From Pseudoruegeria aquimaris (GTDB taxonomy: Bacteria > Pseudomonadota > Alphaproteobacteria > Rhodobacterales > Rhodobacteraceae): a stretch of DNA of 64,000 bases. A program made the translations under genes and the position numbers. The notes beneath the pieces were generated by a model, which did no database searches, was not told where the DNA came from, and saw nothing but the letters and a program-made list of their open reading frames with translations. Where the stretch lies: assembly GCF_900172235.1 (NCBI RefSeq), contig NZ_FWFQ01000002.1, positions 186,001 through 250,000 of the forward strand, given 5' to 3'. Shown here one piece after another: positions 1-8,666 of the stretch. How positions within the stretch are numbered: position 1 is the stretch's first letter; the number at the start of each line of letters is the position of its first letter.

Positions 1-929
1 GCGCCGCTGTGCTCGGCCAGCGGCCGCGCCCCGGCCGGAAGCGTTTCCACCTGCCCGGCTTCCGGCAGGCTCAGCCCCTGGGCGGCGGCGATGGTGCGGA
101 ACACTTCGCCGGCATACATCGCCGGGTTGCGCACCGGCAGCCACCGCGCCCCGCCGTTGCCCAGCGCCCCGCGCGCCACCGTCCAGTGATCCTCCCCGCC
201 CTGCGCGGCATAGGTGTAGATCGGCAGGCGGCGGTCCACCACGCGCATCTTGGCGATGGAAACCGCCGGGTTGAAGCGCTTGGCGCGGGCGTCCATCGTG
301 ACGTCGTAGCCGCCGCCGGCGCGTTTCCACTCGAAATGGACACGGTTGAAATTCAGGTTCAGGCCGCAGATCGCCGGGTTGTACCCGAGGTGATCGGGCT
401 GGCCGTCATCGATATGGTGCACGAAGGGCAGCGCGCCGGCATAGACGCGGAAAGCGCCCTCAAGGCGGGTGACCCCGGCCGCCTGCAGGGCCGCCACCAG
501 ATCGCCCAGATCGTCGGTGCCCAGCACCGGATCGCCGCCACCGGCGAGAATGAGATCGCCGCGCAGCACGCCCCCCTCCAGCGGCCCCGTCGCCAGAAGG
601 CGGGTGCGGAAACGGTGCTCCGCGCCCAGCGCATCCAGCGCGTAGAGCGCCGTCAGCGATTTCGCGACGCTCGCCGGAGGCAGGGCCAGGAGCGGGTTGT
701 GCACGTCCAGAACCTCGCCGGTGGCGCTGTCCATCACAAGGAAGCCGACGTCGCCGCCCAGTTTCGCGGCGCGGATCAGCGCATCGGCCGAAGGCACCAG
801 CCCCGCGCCCGGCTTCGCTCCGCGCGGCAGCGGCCGCAGGGAGGTGACGGGCGCATTGCCGAGGGCCTGCGTCGCGGCGCCGGAAAGGGCCGCGCCGAGG
901 AAGAAACGCCGGGAAAACTGCCTGCTCAT
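1..929 (-). CDS. dacB: D-alanyl-D-alanine carboxypeptidase/endopeptidase (PBP4 family), 3' part missing
   Basis: The gene reads leftward from an ATG at 929 and runs off the window edge, so about 309 codons are visible. The N-terminus has a twin-arginine-like signal (SRRFFLG at residues 6-12, then a hydrophobic run), suggesting Tat export to the periplasm. The SxxK acylation motif is visible as PPASVAKSL, with Ser87 as nucleophile and Lys90. It is followed by the GGGDPVLG stretch and the YNPAICGLNLNFN block typical of DacB proteins. The later SDN and KTG motifs lie beyond the edge. PBP4-type enzymes trim peptide side chains and hydrolyse cross-links in peptidoglycan. It is transcribed divergently from the EamA gene, and the 86-bp gap (930-1015) must hold both promoters. 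The family call is firm; completeness cannot be judged. Confidence 0.88.
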   Translation of the reverse strand, partial: MSRQFSRRFFLGAALSGAATQALGNAPVTSLRPLPRGAKPGAGLVPSADALIRAAKLGGDVGFLVMDSATGEVLDVHNPLLALPPASVAKSLTALYALDALGAEHRFRTRLLATGPLEGGVLRGDLILAGGGDPVLGTDDLGDLVAALQAAGVTRLEGAFRVYAGALPFVHHIDDGQPDHLGYNPAICGLNLNFNRVHFEWKRAGGGYDVTMDARAKRFNPAVSIAKMRVVDRRLPIYTYAAQGGEDHWTVARGALGNGGARWLPVRNPAMYAGEVFRTIAAAQGLSLPEAGQVETLPAGARPLAEHSG

Positions 930-1015
930 GAGCCGAGTAAACGCGAGCCCCGGCAGCGCTGCAAGCACGGGATTATCACTTTTCATTGCGCAGGCGCACC
1001 GCTAGCGTCCGGCTC

Positions 1016-1876
1016 ATGATCCGCGCCGCCCTCCTGATGCTTCTCGCCATGTCGCTGATCCCGCTGGGAGACACGGCAGGCAAGCTGCTGATCACCCGCC
1101 ACGGGGTGAGCCCGTGGTTCGTGGCGTGGAGCCGTTTCGCGATCGGTGCGCTGGCGATGCTGCCCTTCCTCGGCTCTACCTTCCGCCCCCGCCTGATGGC
1201 CGACGGGCGCATCTGGCTGCGCGGGATGCTGATCGTGGGCGGGATCTGCGCGATCCTCACCGCCCTGTCGACGGAGCCGCTGCCCAATGTTTTCGGCGCC
1301 TTCTTCATCGGCCCCGTGATTTCCTACGGGTTGTCGGTCTGGCTTCTGAAGGAACGGCCCGAAGCCGCGCGCATCGCCCTGCTGGGGCTCGGCTTTCTCG
1401 GGGTGCTGATGGTCGTCAAACCCGGTTTCGGCATGACGCCGGGGCTCGGTTTCGCGGTGCTGGCGGGCTGCTTCTACGGCGCCTTCCTGACCGCGAGCCG
1501 CTGGCTGGCGGGCGTGGCGCGGCCCCGCGGGCTGCTGTTTTCCCAGCTTCTGGTGGGCGCACTCGTGCTCGCACCCGCCGGGCTTTCCCACCTGCCGCAG
1601 GCCACGGCGCCGGTGGCCGCGCTGGCCCTGCTTTCCGCCCTGGCGAGCATGGCCGGAAACCTGCTCCTGGTGGTCGTCTACCGCATGGCGCCGGCCACGC
1701 GGATGGCGCCCTTCGTCTATTTCCAGCTCGTCGCCGCGACGGGGCTCGGGCTGGCCGTGTTCGGCGATCTGCCCGATGCCGTGGCCCTTGCAGGGCTGGC
1801 GCTGCTGGTGGCCTCGGGCCTCGCCGGCCTCTGGCCGCGGCTCACGCCCACGCCCCCTGCGCCCGGATCGCGGTAG
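1016..1876 (+). CDS. EamA/DMT-family transporter
   Basis: A 286-residue very hydrophobic protein with about ten membrane segments arranged as two EamA halves. The first half begins with [17 protein letters not shown], a pattern typical of this drug/metabolite transporter family. The ATG at 1016 is preferred over an upstream in-frame TTG at 986 because it begins directly at the first membrane helix. No strong ribosome site is seen for either. EamA proteins of this type export amino acids or metabolites, but the substrate cannot be read from sequence. Its last 35 bases overlap the 3' end of nadD on the other strand. A second paralogue of similar design lies at 53527-54468. Confidence 0.85.
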   Translation: MIRAALLMLLAMSLIPLGDTAGKLLITRHGVSPWFVAWSRFAIGALAMLPFLGSTFRPRLMADGRIWLRGMLIVGGICAILTALSTEPLPNVFGAFFIGPVISYGLSVWLLKERPEAARIALLGLGFLGVLMVVKPGFGMTPGLGFAVLAGCFYGAFLTASRWLAGVARPRGLLFSQLLVGALVLAPAGLSHLPQATAPVAALALLSALASMAGNLLLVVVYRMAPATRMAPFVYFQLVAATGLGLAVFGDLPDAVALAGLALLVASGLAGLWPRLTPTPPAPGSR

Positions 1877-2441
1877 AGGAGAGATCCACCATCGGCACGT
1901 TGATGAAGCACCAGGCCGGCGGCGGCGCCATGGGCAGGCGGTGGCTTTCGCGGCCCCGCAGCTGCGCGGTGCGGAACCGGTTGGCCGCCGGCGACAGCCG
2001 TGCCGAGATCCGATCTCCCGGGCGGGCGATCACCCCCACGGGCAGGCTCGCCATGATCGTGCTCCAGCGGTCCCAGCGGTGGAAGGAGGCGAGGTTGTCG
2101 GCCCCCATCAGCCAGGTGAAGCGCACGCCGGGGTAGTGCCGGAACAGGGCGGTCAGGGTTTCGGCGGTGTAGCGTGTGCCGACGCGGGCCTCGAAATCCG
2201 TGACCCGGATGCGCGGATGATCCACCAGCGCCCGGCAGGCGGCGAGCCGTTTCTCCAGCGGCGCCGGGCCGCGCGCCTTCAGCGGGTTGCCCGGCGACAC
2301 CAGCCACCAGACCTGATCGAGCCCGAACCGCGTGAGCGCCGCGCGGGTGATGTGCAGGTGCCCGGCATGGGGCGGATCGAACGATCCTCCCAGCAGGCCG
2401 ATCTTCTGGCCCCGTCCGGCCATGGGAAACCCTGTGCGCAT
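1842..2441 (-). CDS. nadD: nicotinate-nucleotide adenylyltransferase
   Basis: 199 residues. NadD adenylates nicotinate mononucleotide with ATP to make deamido-NAD, a cytoplasmic step of NAD biosynthesis. The nucleotidyltransferase signature [11 protein letters not shown] is at residues 18-28, and the C-terminal SSTAIR motif that binds ATP phosphates is present. [14 protein letters not shown] matches the central NadD block. The start at 2441 is chosen because GAAGGGGCGAAG lies just upstream. The 3' end overlaps the convergent EamA gene. It is transcribed divergently from ettA across 2442-2616. Length is normal for the family. Confidence 0.94.
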   Translation of the reverse strand: MRTGFPMAGRGQKIGLLGGSFDPPHAGHLHITRAALTRFGLDQVWWLVSPGNPLKARGPAPLEKRLAACRALVDHPRIRVTDFEARVGTRYTAETLTALFRHYPGVRFTWLMGADNLASFHRWDRWSTIMASLPVGVIARPGDRISARLSPAANRFRTAQLRGRESHRLPMAPPPAWCFINVPMVDLSSTAIRAQGAWA

Positions 2442-2616
2442 CTTCGCCCCTTCTCGCTGGCGCGCACCCTAGGCGGCGGGCCCGGGGAATGTCCAGAGCG
2501 CCACGCCCGCAGCAGGGCCTCATCCGGGCCGCCGGGCGATTTTGCCATTGTCCCGCGCCGCCCGCGCCCCTAAAAAGCACGCCAAATCCGCGAATTCCGA
2601 AGCGAAAGGGCCCCAG

Positions 2617-4272
2617 ATGGCAGCCTATCAATACGTCTACCACATGGACGGTGTCTCCAAGACATACCCCGGTGGCAAGAAATGCTTTGAAAACATCCGC
2701 CTGAGCTTCCTGCCGGGCGTGAAGATCGGCGTCGTCGGCGTCAACGGCGCCGGCAAATCCACCCTGCTGAAGATCATGGCAGGGCTGGACAAGGACTTCA
2801 CCGGCGAGGCCTGGGCGGCCGAGGGCGCCAAGGTCGGCTACCTGCCGCAGGAGCCGGAACTGGACCCCTCGCTGGACGTGCGCGGCAACGTGATGCTGGG
2901 CGTGGCCGAGAAGAAGGCCATCCTTGACCGCTACAACGAGCTGGCGATGAACTACTCCGACGAGACCGCGGAGGAGATGGCCAAGCTGCAGGACGAGATC
3001 GACGCCCAGAACCTCTGGGATCTCGACGCGCAGATCGACGTTTCGATGGAAGCCCTGCGCTGCCCGCCGGACGATGCCGACGTCACCACCCTCTCCGGCG
3101 GCGAGAAACGCCGCGTGGCGCTGTGCAAGCTGCTGCTGGAAGCGCCCGACATGCTGCTGCTCGACGAGCCGACCAACCATCTGGACGCCGAGACGATCGC
3201 CTGGCTGCAACAGCACCTGATCGACTACAAGGGCACCATCCTGATCGTCACCCACGACCGCTACTTCCTCGATGACATCACCGGCTGGATCCTCGAACTG
3301 GACCGCGGCCGCGGCATTCCCTACGAGGGCAACTACTCCAGCTGGCTGGAGCAGAAGGCCAAGCGGCTGGAGCAGGAAGCCCGCGAGGACAAATCCAAGC
3401 AGAAGACGCTGGAGCGCGAGCTGGAATGGATGCGCGCCTCGCCCAAGGCCCGCCAGGCCAAGTCCAAGGCCCGGATCAACGCCTACAACGAACTGGCCAA
3501 CCAGTCCGAGCGCGAGAAGCTTTCGCGCGCGCAGATCATCATCCCCAACGGGCCGCGCCTCGGCTCCAAGGTGATCGAGGTCGAGGGGCTGAAGAAGGCC
3601 ATGGGCGACAAGCTGCTGATCGAGAACCTCAGCTTCTCGCTGCCGCCGGGCGGCATCGTCGGCGTGATCGGCCCCAACGGCGCCGGCAAGACCACCCTCT
3701 TCCGCATGCTCACCGGCCAGGAACAGCCCGACGAGGGCAGCATCACCTACGGCGACACGGTGCAGCTCTCCTACGTGGACCAGACCCGCGACGAGCTGGA
3801 CGATGACGCCACCGTATGGGAGGCCATCGCCGACGGGCTGGACGTGATCCAGCTGGGCGACGCCGAAGTGAACGCCCGAGCCTATTGCTCGGCCTTCAAC
3901 TTCAAGGGCTCGACCCAGCAGAAGAAGGTCTCGCTGCTCTCGGGCGGGGAGCGCAACCGCGTGCACATGGCGCGCCTGCTGCGCTCCGGCGGCAACGTGC
4001 TGCTGCTCGACGAACCGACCAACGATCTGGACGTCGAGACCCTGCGGGCACTGGAAGACGCGCTGGTGGATTTCGCCGGATGCGCCGTGGTCATCTCGCA
4101 CGACCGCTTCTTCCTCGACCGGATCTGCACCCACATCCTCGCCTTCGAAGGCGATGCCCACGTGGAGTGGTTCGAAGGCAACTTCGAAGATTACGAGGAA
4201 GACAAGAAGCGCCGGCTTGGCCCGGATGCGCTGGAGCCCAAGCGGCTCAAGCACAAGAAGTTCACGCGCTGA
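2617..4272 (+). CDS. ettA: energy-dependent translational throttle protein EttA (ABC-F)
   Basis: 551 residues, with two ABC ATPase domains and no membrane segments. Walker A motifs are at residues 41-49 (GVNGAGKST) and about 352-360 (GPNGAGKTT). The signatures LSGGEKRRV (about 159) and LSGGERNRV are both present, each followed by DEPTNHLD or DEPTNDLD. A charged linker with many Lys/Glu residues connects the domains. ABC-F proteins of this subgroup bind the ribosomal E site and gate entry into elongation according to ATP/ADP ratio. The ATG at 2617 gives the standard N-terminus [13 protein letters not shown]; upstream in-frame codons are not needed. A strong intrinsic terminator follows at 4281. 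Confidence 0.95.
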   Translation: MAAYQYVYHMDGVSKTYPGGKKCFENIRLSFLPGVKIGVVGVNGAGKSTLLKIMAGLDKDFTGEAWAAEGAKVGYLPQEPELDPSLDVRGNVMLGVAEKKAILDRYNELAMNYSDETAEEMAKLQDEIDAQNLWDLDAQIDVSMEALRCPPDDADVTTLSGGEKRRVALCKLLLEAPDMLLLDEPTNHLDAETIAWLQQHLIDYKGTILIVTHDRYFLDDITGWILELDRGRGIPYEGNYSSWLEQKAKRLEQEAREDKSKQKTLERELEWMRASPKARQAKSKARINAYNELANQSEREKLSRAQIIIPNGPRLGSKVIEVEGLKKAMGDKLLIENLSFSLPPGGIVGVIGPNGAGKTTLFRMLTGQEQPDEGSITYGDTVQLSYVDQTRDELDDDATVWEAIADGLDVIQLGDAEVNARAYCSAFNFKGSTQQKKVSLLSGGERNRVHMARLLRSGGNVLLLDEPTNDLDVETLRALEDALVDFAGCAVVISHDRFFLDRICTHILAFEGDAHVEWFEGNFEDYEEDKKRRLGPDALEPKRLKHKKFTR

Positions 4273-4280
4273 CGGACTGA

Positions 4281-4306
4281 AAAGGCGGGCCAAGGCCCGC
4301 CTTTTT
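4281..4306. terminator. bidirectional intrinsic terminator after ettA
   Basis: A perfect 10-bp stem AAAGGCGGGC/GCCCGCCTTT with loop CAAG, followed by TT on the plus strand and preceded by an A-rich stretch that gives a T-run on the minus strand. It lies 9 bases after the ettA stop and about 20 bases after the stop of the convergent exported-protein gene, so it can serve both. Confidence 0.88.
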
Positions 4307-4326
4307 CATGTTTCGGAGCGGCTGGA

Positions 4327-4749
4327 TCAGCGCAGTGCAGTGGCATCGCCGGGCGAGCCTTCCCCCGGATCGCTGCCGCCGGGGCCACCGGGGCCGGAGG
4401 GCGCGCCGTTCTGGCTGTCCACCGGGCCGACGCCGATGCCGAAGTTGAAGCTCGACCAATCGGTGTTCAGCATTCCGATATCGGCGCCGATGAAGAAATC
4501 GTCGTCGATGTAGGCCACGCCGACGTTGGGCCGGAGTTGCTGGGCGGAAAACAGGTAGTCCAGCCCGATGGTCGCGGCGGCTTCGCCGGATTCATCGTTG
4601 GAGAAGGCCTTCACGCCGATGGCCACGCCCTCACCGAACACCCATGACAGGTTGATGGAGGCCGTCGGATCGGCCAGCGCGATGCCCGGAGAGATCAGGG
4701 CGGCGGCAGCGGTGCTGCACAGCAGCCGCTTGGGAAATTCCAGTGCCAT
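4327..4749 (-). CDS. small exported protein of unknown function
   Basis: 140 residues. The N-terminus is a clear Sec signal peptide (positive KR, hydrophobic core, cleavage after GIALA). The mature part is acidic, with alternating hydrophobic/glycine segments such as FNFGIGVGP and AATIGLDYLF that resemble short beta-barrel or outer-membrane strands. It ends in a Gly/Pro/Ser-rich tail. The start at 4749 is preferred over 4791 because a GAGGA ribosome site lies about 6 bases upstream. I do not recognise a named family. A 13-bp palindrome lies about 60 bp upstream at 4808. It shares the ettA terminator in the convergent direction. Confidence 0.7.
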   Translation of the reverse strand: MALEFPKRLLCSTAAAALISPGIALADPTASINLSWVFGEGVAIGVKAFSNDESGEAAATIGLDYLFSAQQLRPNVGVAYIDDDFFIGADIGMLNTDWSSFNFGIGVGPVDSQNGAPSGPGGPGGSDPGEGSPGDATALR

Positions 4750-4807
4750 AATGGTCCTCGTCAGAAATTCAAAAGAAATTATGGCCCGCACCCTAGCATG
4801 AAATTTA

Positions 4808-4820
4808 CCTTACGGTAAGG
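4808..4820. promoter_or_regulatory. short palindrome upstream of the exported-protein gene
   Basis: CCTTACGGTAAGG is a perfect 6-bp inverted repeat with a 1-base spacer, set in AT-rich sequence in the divergent region between the genes starting at 4749 (minus) and 4927 (plus). The position fits an operator, but no partner regulator is evident. Confidence 0.3.
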
Positions 4821-4926
4821 AATTTGCCCCCTCGGCCTTCTTCGCCGGTTTGCGCGCCCCGCTTCCCGCCTTGCGCCTCCACGGCTTCGGATGTTCAACT
4901 GCGGTGAGAACAAGGGGGGCCACGCC

Positions 4927-5595
4927 ATGGCCGGCATGGGATCGGAGACGGAGATCGAGGAAGGGGCGCTGTTTGCGACGCAGCTGTTTTCCCGGCAACT
5001 GCCTGCCTCCGAAAGCGCCGCCCTGAACGCCGCGCTTCTGTTCGCCATCAAGGATCTGTTCGAGGCCGACCGCACGGGGATCGAACGCTCCAACCTGCGC
5101 GCGCTCGGCGGCTGGCACAGCCAGCTGGGCCTGCACCGGCAGCCCGCCTTTGCTCCGCTCGTGACCCATATCGACGCTTTCGCGGCCGAGATCTCCCGGC
5201 GCAACGGCTACAGCACGCGCCATCGCCTCGCCATCACCGGCATGTGGGCCATCGTCAACGCGCCCGGCAGCTACAACCAGACCCATGTCCACCCCGGCAG
5301 CCACTGGAGCGGCGCCTATTACGTGCAGGCGCCCGAGGGCAGCGGGGACATCACCTTCACCGACCCGCGCACCGAGGCGATGATGCAGCCCCTGCTGCAC
5401 GAAGGCCCGCGCCCGGAAGCGCTGAGGCATCACGTGAGCGTCCCCCCGGTCGCAGGCCGGATGCTGATGTTTCCAAGCTGGCTGCAGCACGGCGTGAAGC
5501 CCAACCTGAGCCGCGCCCGGGGCGGCGCGGCGGAGCGCGTGGTGACCAGCTTCAACCTGAGCCAGCAGCCGCTTTCCGGGCCGCCCGCCGCCTGA
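4927..5595 (+). CDS. putative 2OG-Fe(II) oxygenase (TIGR02466-like)
   Basis: 222 residues. The central block THVHPGSHWSGAYYVQAP places a His-x-His pair at residues 120-122. The distal WLQHGVKPN motif (His188), followed by a conserved RVVTSFNL strand, matches the double-stranded beta-helix fold of the TIGR02466 putative 2OG-Fe(II) oxygenases. Such proteins would bind Fe(II) and 2-oxoglutarate; the hydroxylated substrate is unknown. The ATG at 4927 is preferred over 4891 because AAGGGGGG is correctly spaced upstream. It stands alone between an exported-protein gene and an L,D-transpeptidase. Confidence 0.75.
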   Translation: MAGMGSETEIEEGALFATQLFSRQLPASESAALNAALLFAIKDLFEADRTGIERSNLRALGGWHSQLGLHRQPAFAPLVTHIDAFAAEISRRNGYSTRHRLAITGMWAIVNAPGSYNQTHVHPGSHWSGAYYVQAPEGSGDITFTDPRTEAMMQPLLHEGPRPEALRHHVSVPPVAGRMLMFPSWLQHGVKPNLSRARGGAAERVVTSFNLSQQPLSGPPAA

Positions 5596-5689
5596 TGCCC
5601 GCCTCCCTTCGCTGCGCTGCGCATTGACAGCGGCAGGTACGATACCTCAACATTCCGCCATAACCTGTTGTTTGTATGAGTATCCAAAG

Positions 5690-6280
5690 ATGCAGAGACG
5701 CAAATTCATTTCCGCCGCCCTGGCCGGATCGGCCACCCTTGCAACGGCGCTGGCCGCGCCCGCACGGGCACAGGGCACCGCGGCGAAGACGCCTTTCGAA
5801 CTGCCCGAGCAGTTCAAGCCCCAATACGTGAAGATCAAGAAGGAATATGCCCCGGGGCAGATCCTGATCGTGCCGCAGACCCATTTCCTCTACCACGTCG
5901 TGGAGCCGGGCAAGGCGGTGCGCTACGGGGTGGGCGTCGGCCGGGCCGGGCTGGCCTTCCACGGCACCGCCACCATCGACGTGAAGAAGGAATGGCCAAC
6001 CTGGCGGCCGACGCAGGAGATGATCGAGCGCGAGCCGCGCACCTATGCGAGGTTTGCCGACAGCGACTACGTCCAGCCCGGCGGCCCCGGCAACCCGCTG
6101 GGCGCACGCGCGCTCTACCTGTTCCAGAACGGTGTGAACACCTACTACGCGATCCACGGCACCACCCAGCCAAGCTCGATCGGCCGCTCGGTCTCCAACG
6201 GCTGCATCCGGATGCTCAATTCGCACGTGATCCACCTCTATGACCGCGTGCCGGTGGGCACCACCGTCACCGTGCTCTGA
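5690..6280 (+). CDS. L,D-transpeptidase (YkuD domain), Tat-type signal
   Basis: 196 residues. The N-terminus MQRRKFISAALAG, followed by a hydrophobic core ending PARAQ, looks like a Tat or Sec signal. The YkuD catalytic motif is present: His156 in IHGTT, and 16 residues later Cys172 in SNGCIRM, the spacing expected for L,D-transpeptidases. These periplasmic enzymes form 3-3 peptidoglycan cross-links or attach proteins to peptidoglycan. The ATG at 5690 gives a clean signal peptide, so earlier in-frame codons from 5624 are rejected. A second, larger L,D-transpeptidase begins 527 bp downstream, so cross-linking functions cluster here. Confidence 0.9.
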   Translation: MQRRKFISAALAGSATLATALAAPARAQGTAAKTPFELPEQFKPQYVKIKKEYAPGQILIVPQTHFLYHVVEPGKAVRYGVGVGRAGLAFHGTATIDVKKEWPTWRPTQEMIEREPRTYARFADSDYVQPGGPGNPLGARALYLFQNGVNTYYAIHGTTQPSSIGRSVSNGCIRMLNSHVIHLYDRVPVGTTVTVL

Positions 6281-6365
6281 CGCGCCCGCCGCCGCTGCGC
6301 GCGCCACGCCATCCGCGCCCGCCAAACCAGATCCCGTGCAAAGCCAGTTCCCGAGAAAAGAAAAC

Positions 6366-6480
6366 GGGGGAGCTGATTGCGCAGCTCCCCCAGACCCGGG
6401 GCCGGCAGAGGTTTCGCCGGCCATGCATTTCCCGCAAGCGCGGGCTGGCAAAGACGCTGTCTGCCCGTGAGGGCCTTCAA
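6366..6480 (-). ncRNA. candidate small RNA ending in an intrinsic terminator (5' end uncertain)
   Basis: Read on the minus strand, about 115 bases fold into three consecutive hairpins: CCCGC-GCTT-GCGGG, CCGGC-GAAACCTCT-GCCGG, and a perfect 10-bp stem GGGGGAGCTG/CAGCTCCCCC followed by GTTTTCTTTT. The last is a textbook Rho-independent terminator on the minus strand, yet no minus-strand gene ends here. The middle loop exposes CCTCT, a potential anti-Shine-Dalgarno sequence. I checked by eye for tmRNA, SRP RNA and RNase P RNA signatures and saw none; 6S RNA cannot be ruled out. The 5' end is a guess. Confidence 0.4.
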
Positions 6481-6671
6481 CGGAGCCGTCCCCTTCCGCC
6501 GCTATTGAATGCGGCTTCCCCTGGTGGAATTGGCGCGGGCTCTTGCCTTGCATGTTCGTGTGGCGCGCCGCTTCTATCATCCCCAGGCAACGCTGCCATC
6601 ACACTGGTCTCGCCTTCGGCGAGCTTGGCTTTCCATGCAATCTCGCCGAAGCATATGTGCTATCGGGCGAA

Positions 6672-6701
6672 CGGATAGGCTTTCCTATGCTTTCGGATAG
6701 G
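6672..6701. promoter_or_regulatory. GATAGG motif array upstream of the large L,D-transpeptidase
   Basis: CCTATGCTTTCGGATAGG (6684-6701) matches CCTATACATTCGGATAGG at 19107-19124 in 16 of 18 positions. A further half-site CGGATAGG is at 6672-6679, 22 bp before the last one (about two helical turns). The array lies 106 bp upstream of the transpeptidase ATG at 6807. The second occurrence sits in the divergent promoter region of a LuxR-type response regulator, which is therefore the leading candidate binder. Confidence 0.45.
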
Positions 6702-6806
6702 AGGGGCATCGGGATACCGCCCGCCCCGCTGGGGAATTGACACCCCAGCGCGGGCTTGTTCAACTCGCCGCAAGCACAGCAAAAGCACAAGAAGAGAGCA
6801 GCCCCC

Positions 6807-8429
6807 ATGATCCGTTCCGGCCGCGCCGCCCTGCTGGCAAGACGCCTGATTGCCACGATTGCCCTGTCCGTGCTCGCCCTGCCCCGCGCCGCTTCCGCCG
6901 ACGTGGCGCAGGACATCGGCGAGCTCACCGCCGCGCTGCAGGACGGGCGCACGGTGCAGGTCCGCGGGCTGCCGATCGTTTCCGGGGCCTTCCTCGCCCG
7001 GTTCTACGGAGCGCGCGGCAACGCACCCGCCTGGCTCGGGGAAGAAGACGCCCGCGCCCTGCTGAACGCCCTCGGCGGCGGGTTGGCGCAGGGCTTCCGC
7101 CCGGCGGATTTCCACCTGCCCGCGCTCCTGTCGCTCTACGAGGCGGCGCGTGCGGGCTCGGATGCCGACAAGGCCGCCTTCGAGATCGCCGCCAGCGATG
7201 CGGCCGCCCGGCTGATCCACCACATGGTGTTCGGAAAGGTCGATGCGGAGACGCTGGACAGCGGCTGGAACTTCAACCGTCCGGTGATCGAAGCCGATCC
7301 GGCCGAGGTGTTGAACGCAGCCCTCGCCGGGCCGGGGTTCGGCGCCCTGATGGAGCGGCTGGCCATCCGCAACCCGCAGTATACGCAGCTCGTCGAGGCG
7401 CTCGCGCGCTACCGCGATCTCGAAGCCGCCGGGGGCTGGCCCAGCGTGCCGGCGGAGACCGTCCTGAAACCCGGCGAGATCGACCCCCGCGTGCCGCTGC
7501 TGCGCCGCCGCCTCGCCATCGAAGGCGATTACTTCGGCCCGCAGGACGAAAGCCTCACCTATGACGCGGGCCTGCAGGCGGCGGTGATGGAGTTCCAGCG
7601 GCGCAACGGGCTGGATGCCGACGGCGTGCTCGGCCCCAAGACGTTCACCGCGCTCAACCGCACCGCCTCCGAACGGGTGGACCAGATCCGGCTGAGCCTG
7701 GAACGGATGCGCTGGCTCGCCCGCACCGCCGCGCCCGACGCGGTGCTGGTGAACATCGCCGGCGCCCGCACCTACCTGATCCGCGACGGCAAGACCGTCT
7801 GGACGACCCGCTCCATCACCGGCAGCGCCTACCGCAAGACGCCGGTGTTCCAGGACAGGATCAGCTACATGGAGTTCAACCCCACCTGGACGGTGCCGGC
7901 CTCCATCTTCCGGAAGGACAAGCTGGAGAAGATCCGCGCCGACGTGGGCTACCTCGCACGCAACAACTACATCGTGCGCAACAGCGAGGGCGCCACGATC
8001 GACCCCTACTCGGTGGACTGGTCCGGCACGCCAGCGGTGACGCTGGTGCAGCAGCCCGGCGACGACAACGCCCTTGGCAGGGTGAAATTCATGTTCCCCA
8101 ACAAATATGCCGTCTACCTGCACGACACCAACGACAAGAGCCTCTTCGACCGCGCCGAGCGCAATCTTTCCTCTGGCTGCGTGCGCCTCGAAGAGCCTTT
8201 CGAGTTCGCCATGCTGCTGATGGAGGGCGCGCCGGACTGGAGCGCGGAAAAGATGCAGGCCATCCTGGCCAGCGGCAGGACGACCCGCGTGGACCTGCCC
8301 GAGCCGATGCCGGTGATGCTGACCTACTGGACGGCATGGATGGAGAACGGGAAGATGCAGTTCCGCGAAGACATCTACGGCCGAGACGCGGCGGTTCTGG
8401 CCGCGCTGAACGCCGGTTACGGCAGTTGA
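6807..8429 (+). CDS. L,D-transpeptidase with peptidoglycan-binding domain (YcbB/LdtD type)
   Basis: 540 residues. There is a Sec signal peptide ending ASADV, an alpha-helical N-terminal scaffold, a peptidoglycan_binding_1 repeat at about 245-290 (AVMEFQRRNGLDADGVLG), and a YkuD catalytic domain with the motif SSGCVRLEEP (Cys458). This is the architecture of YcbB/LdtD enzymes, which make 3-3 cross-links in the periplasm. The ATG at 6807 has AGAAGAGAG upstream; an in-frame TTG at 6756 would spoil the signal peptide. The upstream region contains the motif array shared with the response-regulator locus at 19.1 kb. No dedicated terminator is obvious downstream on the plus strand. Confidence 0.9.
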   Translation: MIRSGRAALLARRLIATIALSVLALPRAASADVAQDIGELTAALQDGRTVQVRGLPIVSGAFLARFYGARGNAPAWLGEEDARALLNALGGGLAQGFRPADFHLPALLSLYEAARAGSDADKAAFEIAASDAAARLIHHMVFGKVDAETLDSGWNFNRPVIEADPAEVLNAALAGPGFGALMERLAIRNPQYTQLVEALARYRDLEAAGGWPSVPAETVLKPGEIDPRVPLLRRRLAIEGDYFGPQDESLTYDAGLQAAVMEFQRRNGLDADGVLGPKTFTALNRTASERVDQIRLSLERMRWLARTAAPDAVLVNIAGARTYLIRDGKTVWTTRSITGSAYRKTPVFQDRISYMEFNPTWTVPASIFRKDKLEKIRADVGYLARNNYIVRNSEGATIDPYSVDWSGTPAVTLVQQPGDDNALGRVKFMFPNKYAVYLHDTNDKSLFDRAERNLSSGCVRLEEPFEFAMLLMEGAPDWSAEKMQAILASGRTTRVDLPEPMPVMLTYWTAWMENGKMQFREDIYGRDAAVLAALNAGYGS

Positions 8430-8602
8430 AGCGGATATGGCGGGCACCATGAGGACGAGGTGACGTTCGGCATCCAAAGCCCGTTCTTGGAATTAACAAC
8501 TCGTTGTTGTGCCGCGACAATTTCTTGAGCGCGGGATGCCCTGCCGCGTCTCCGCACATCCGCCTTCCGACGCTCCCAAACCCTTCGTTTTCTTCGATAT
8601 TC

Positions 8603-8634
8603 TCAAGAAAACAGCCGCTCATCCCTGAGCGGCT
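8603..8634 (-). terminator. intrinsic terminator of the low-GC catabolic operon
   Basis: On the minus strand an 8-bp stem AGCCGCTC/GAGCGGCT with loop AGGGAT is followed by GTTTTCTTG. It lies 33 bases after the stop of the last MaoC-like gene and closes the long leftward operon that starts at 17839. Confidence 0.75.
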
Positions 8635-8666
8635 AGAACGGCTTTGATCTTGGGGGCGCTGCAGAT

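Larger units (their letters stand above)
6281..6806. other. 526-bp intergenic region between two L,D-transpeptidases
   Basis: No convincing coding frame was found. From left to right it holds unannotated GC-rich sequence, the minus-strand terminator and candidate small RNA (6366-6480), sequence with small hairpins such as CGCCTTCGGCG near 6611, and the GATAGG motif array at 6672-6701. The unusual length, the minus-strand terminator and a motif shared with the 19.1-kb locus make it a regulatory region rather than filler. Confidence 0.6.

Noticed and set aside
1717-4293. A long open frame of 858 codons on the minus strand across ettA
   Set aside because: It is opposite a convincing ABC-F gene, has low-complexity shadow composition and no domain. 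High GC keeps antisense frames open.
6366-6700. tmRNA, SRP RNA or RNase P RNA in the long intergenic region
   Set aside because: No tag-peptide coding segment, no SRP tetraloop domain and no RNase P core sequences were visible on either strand.
8495-8508. Palindrome AACAAC-TC-GTTGTT after the large L,D-transpeptidase
   Set aside because: It could be a weak hairpin, but it has no T-run and no nearby start codon, so no role is claimed.
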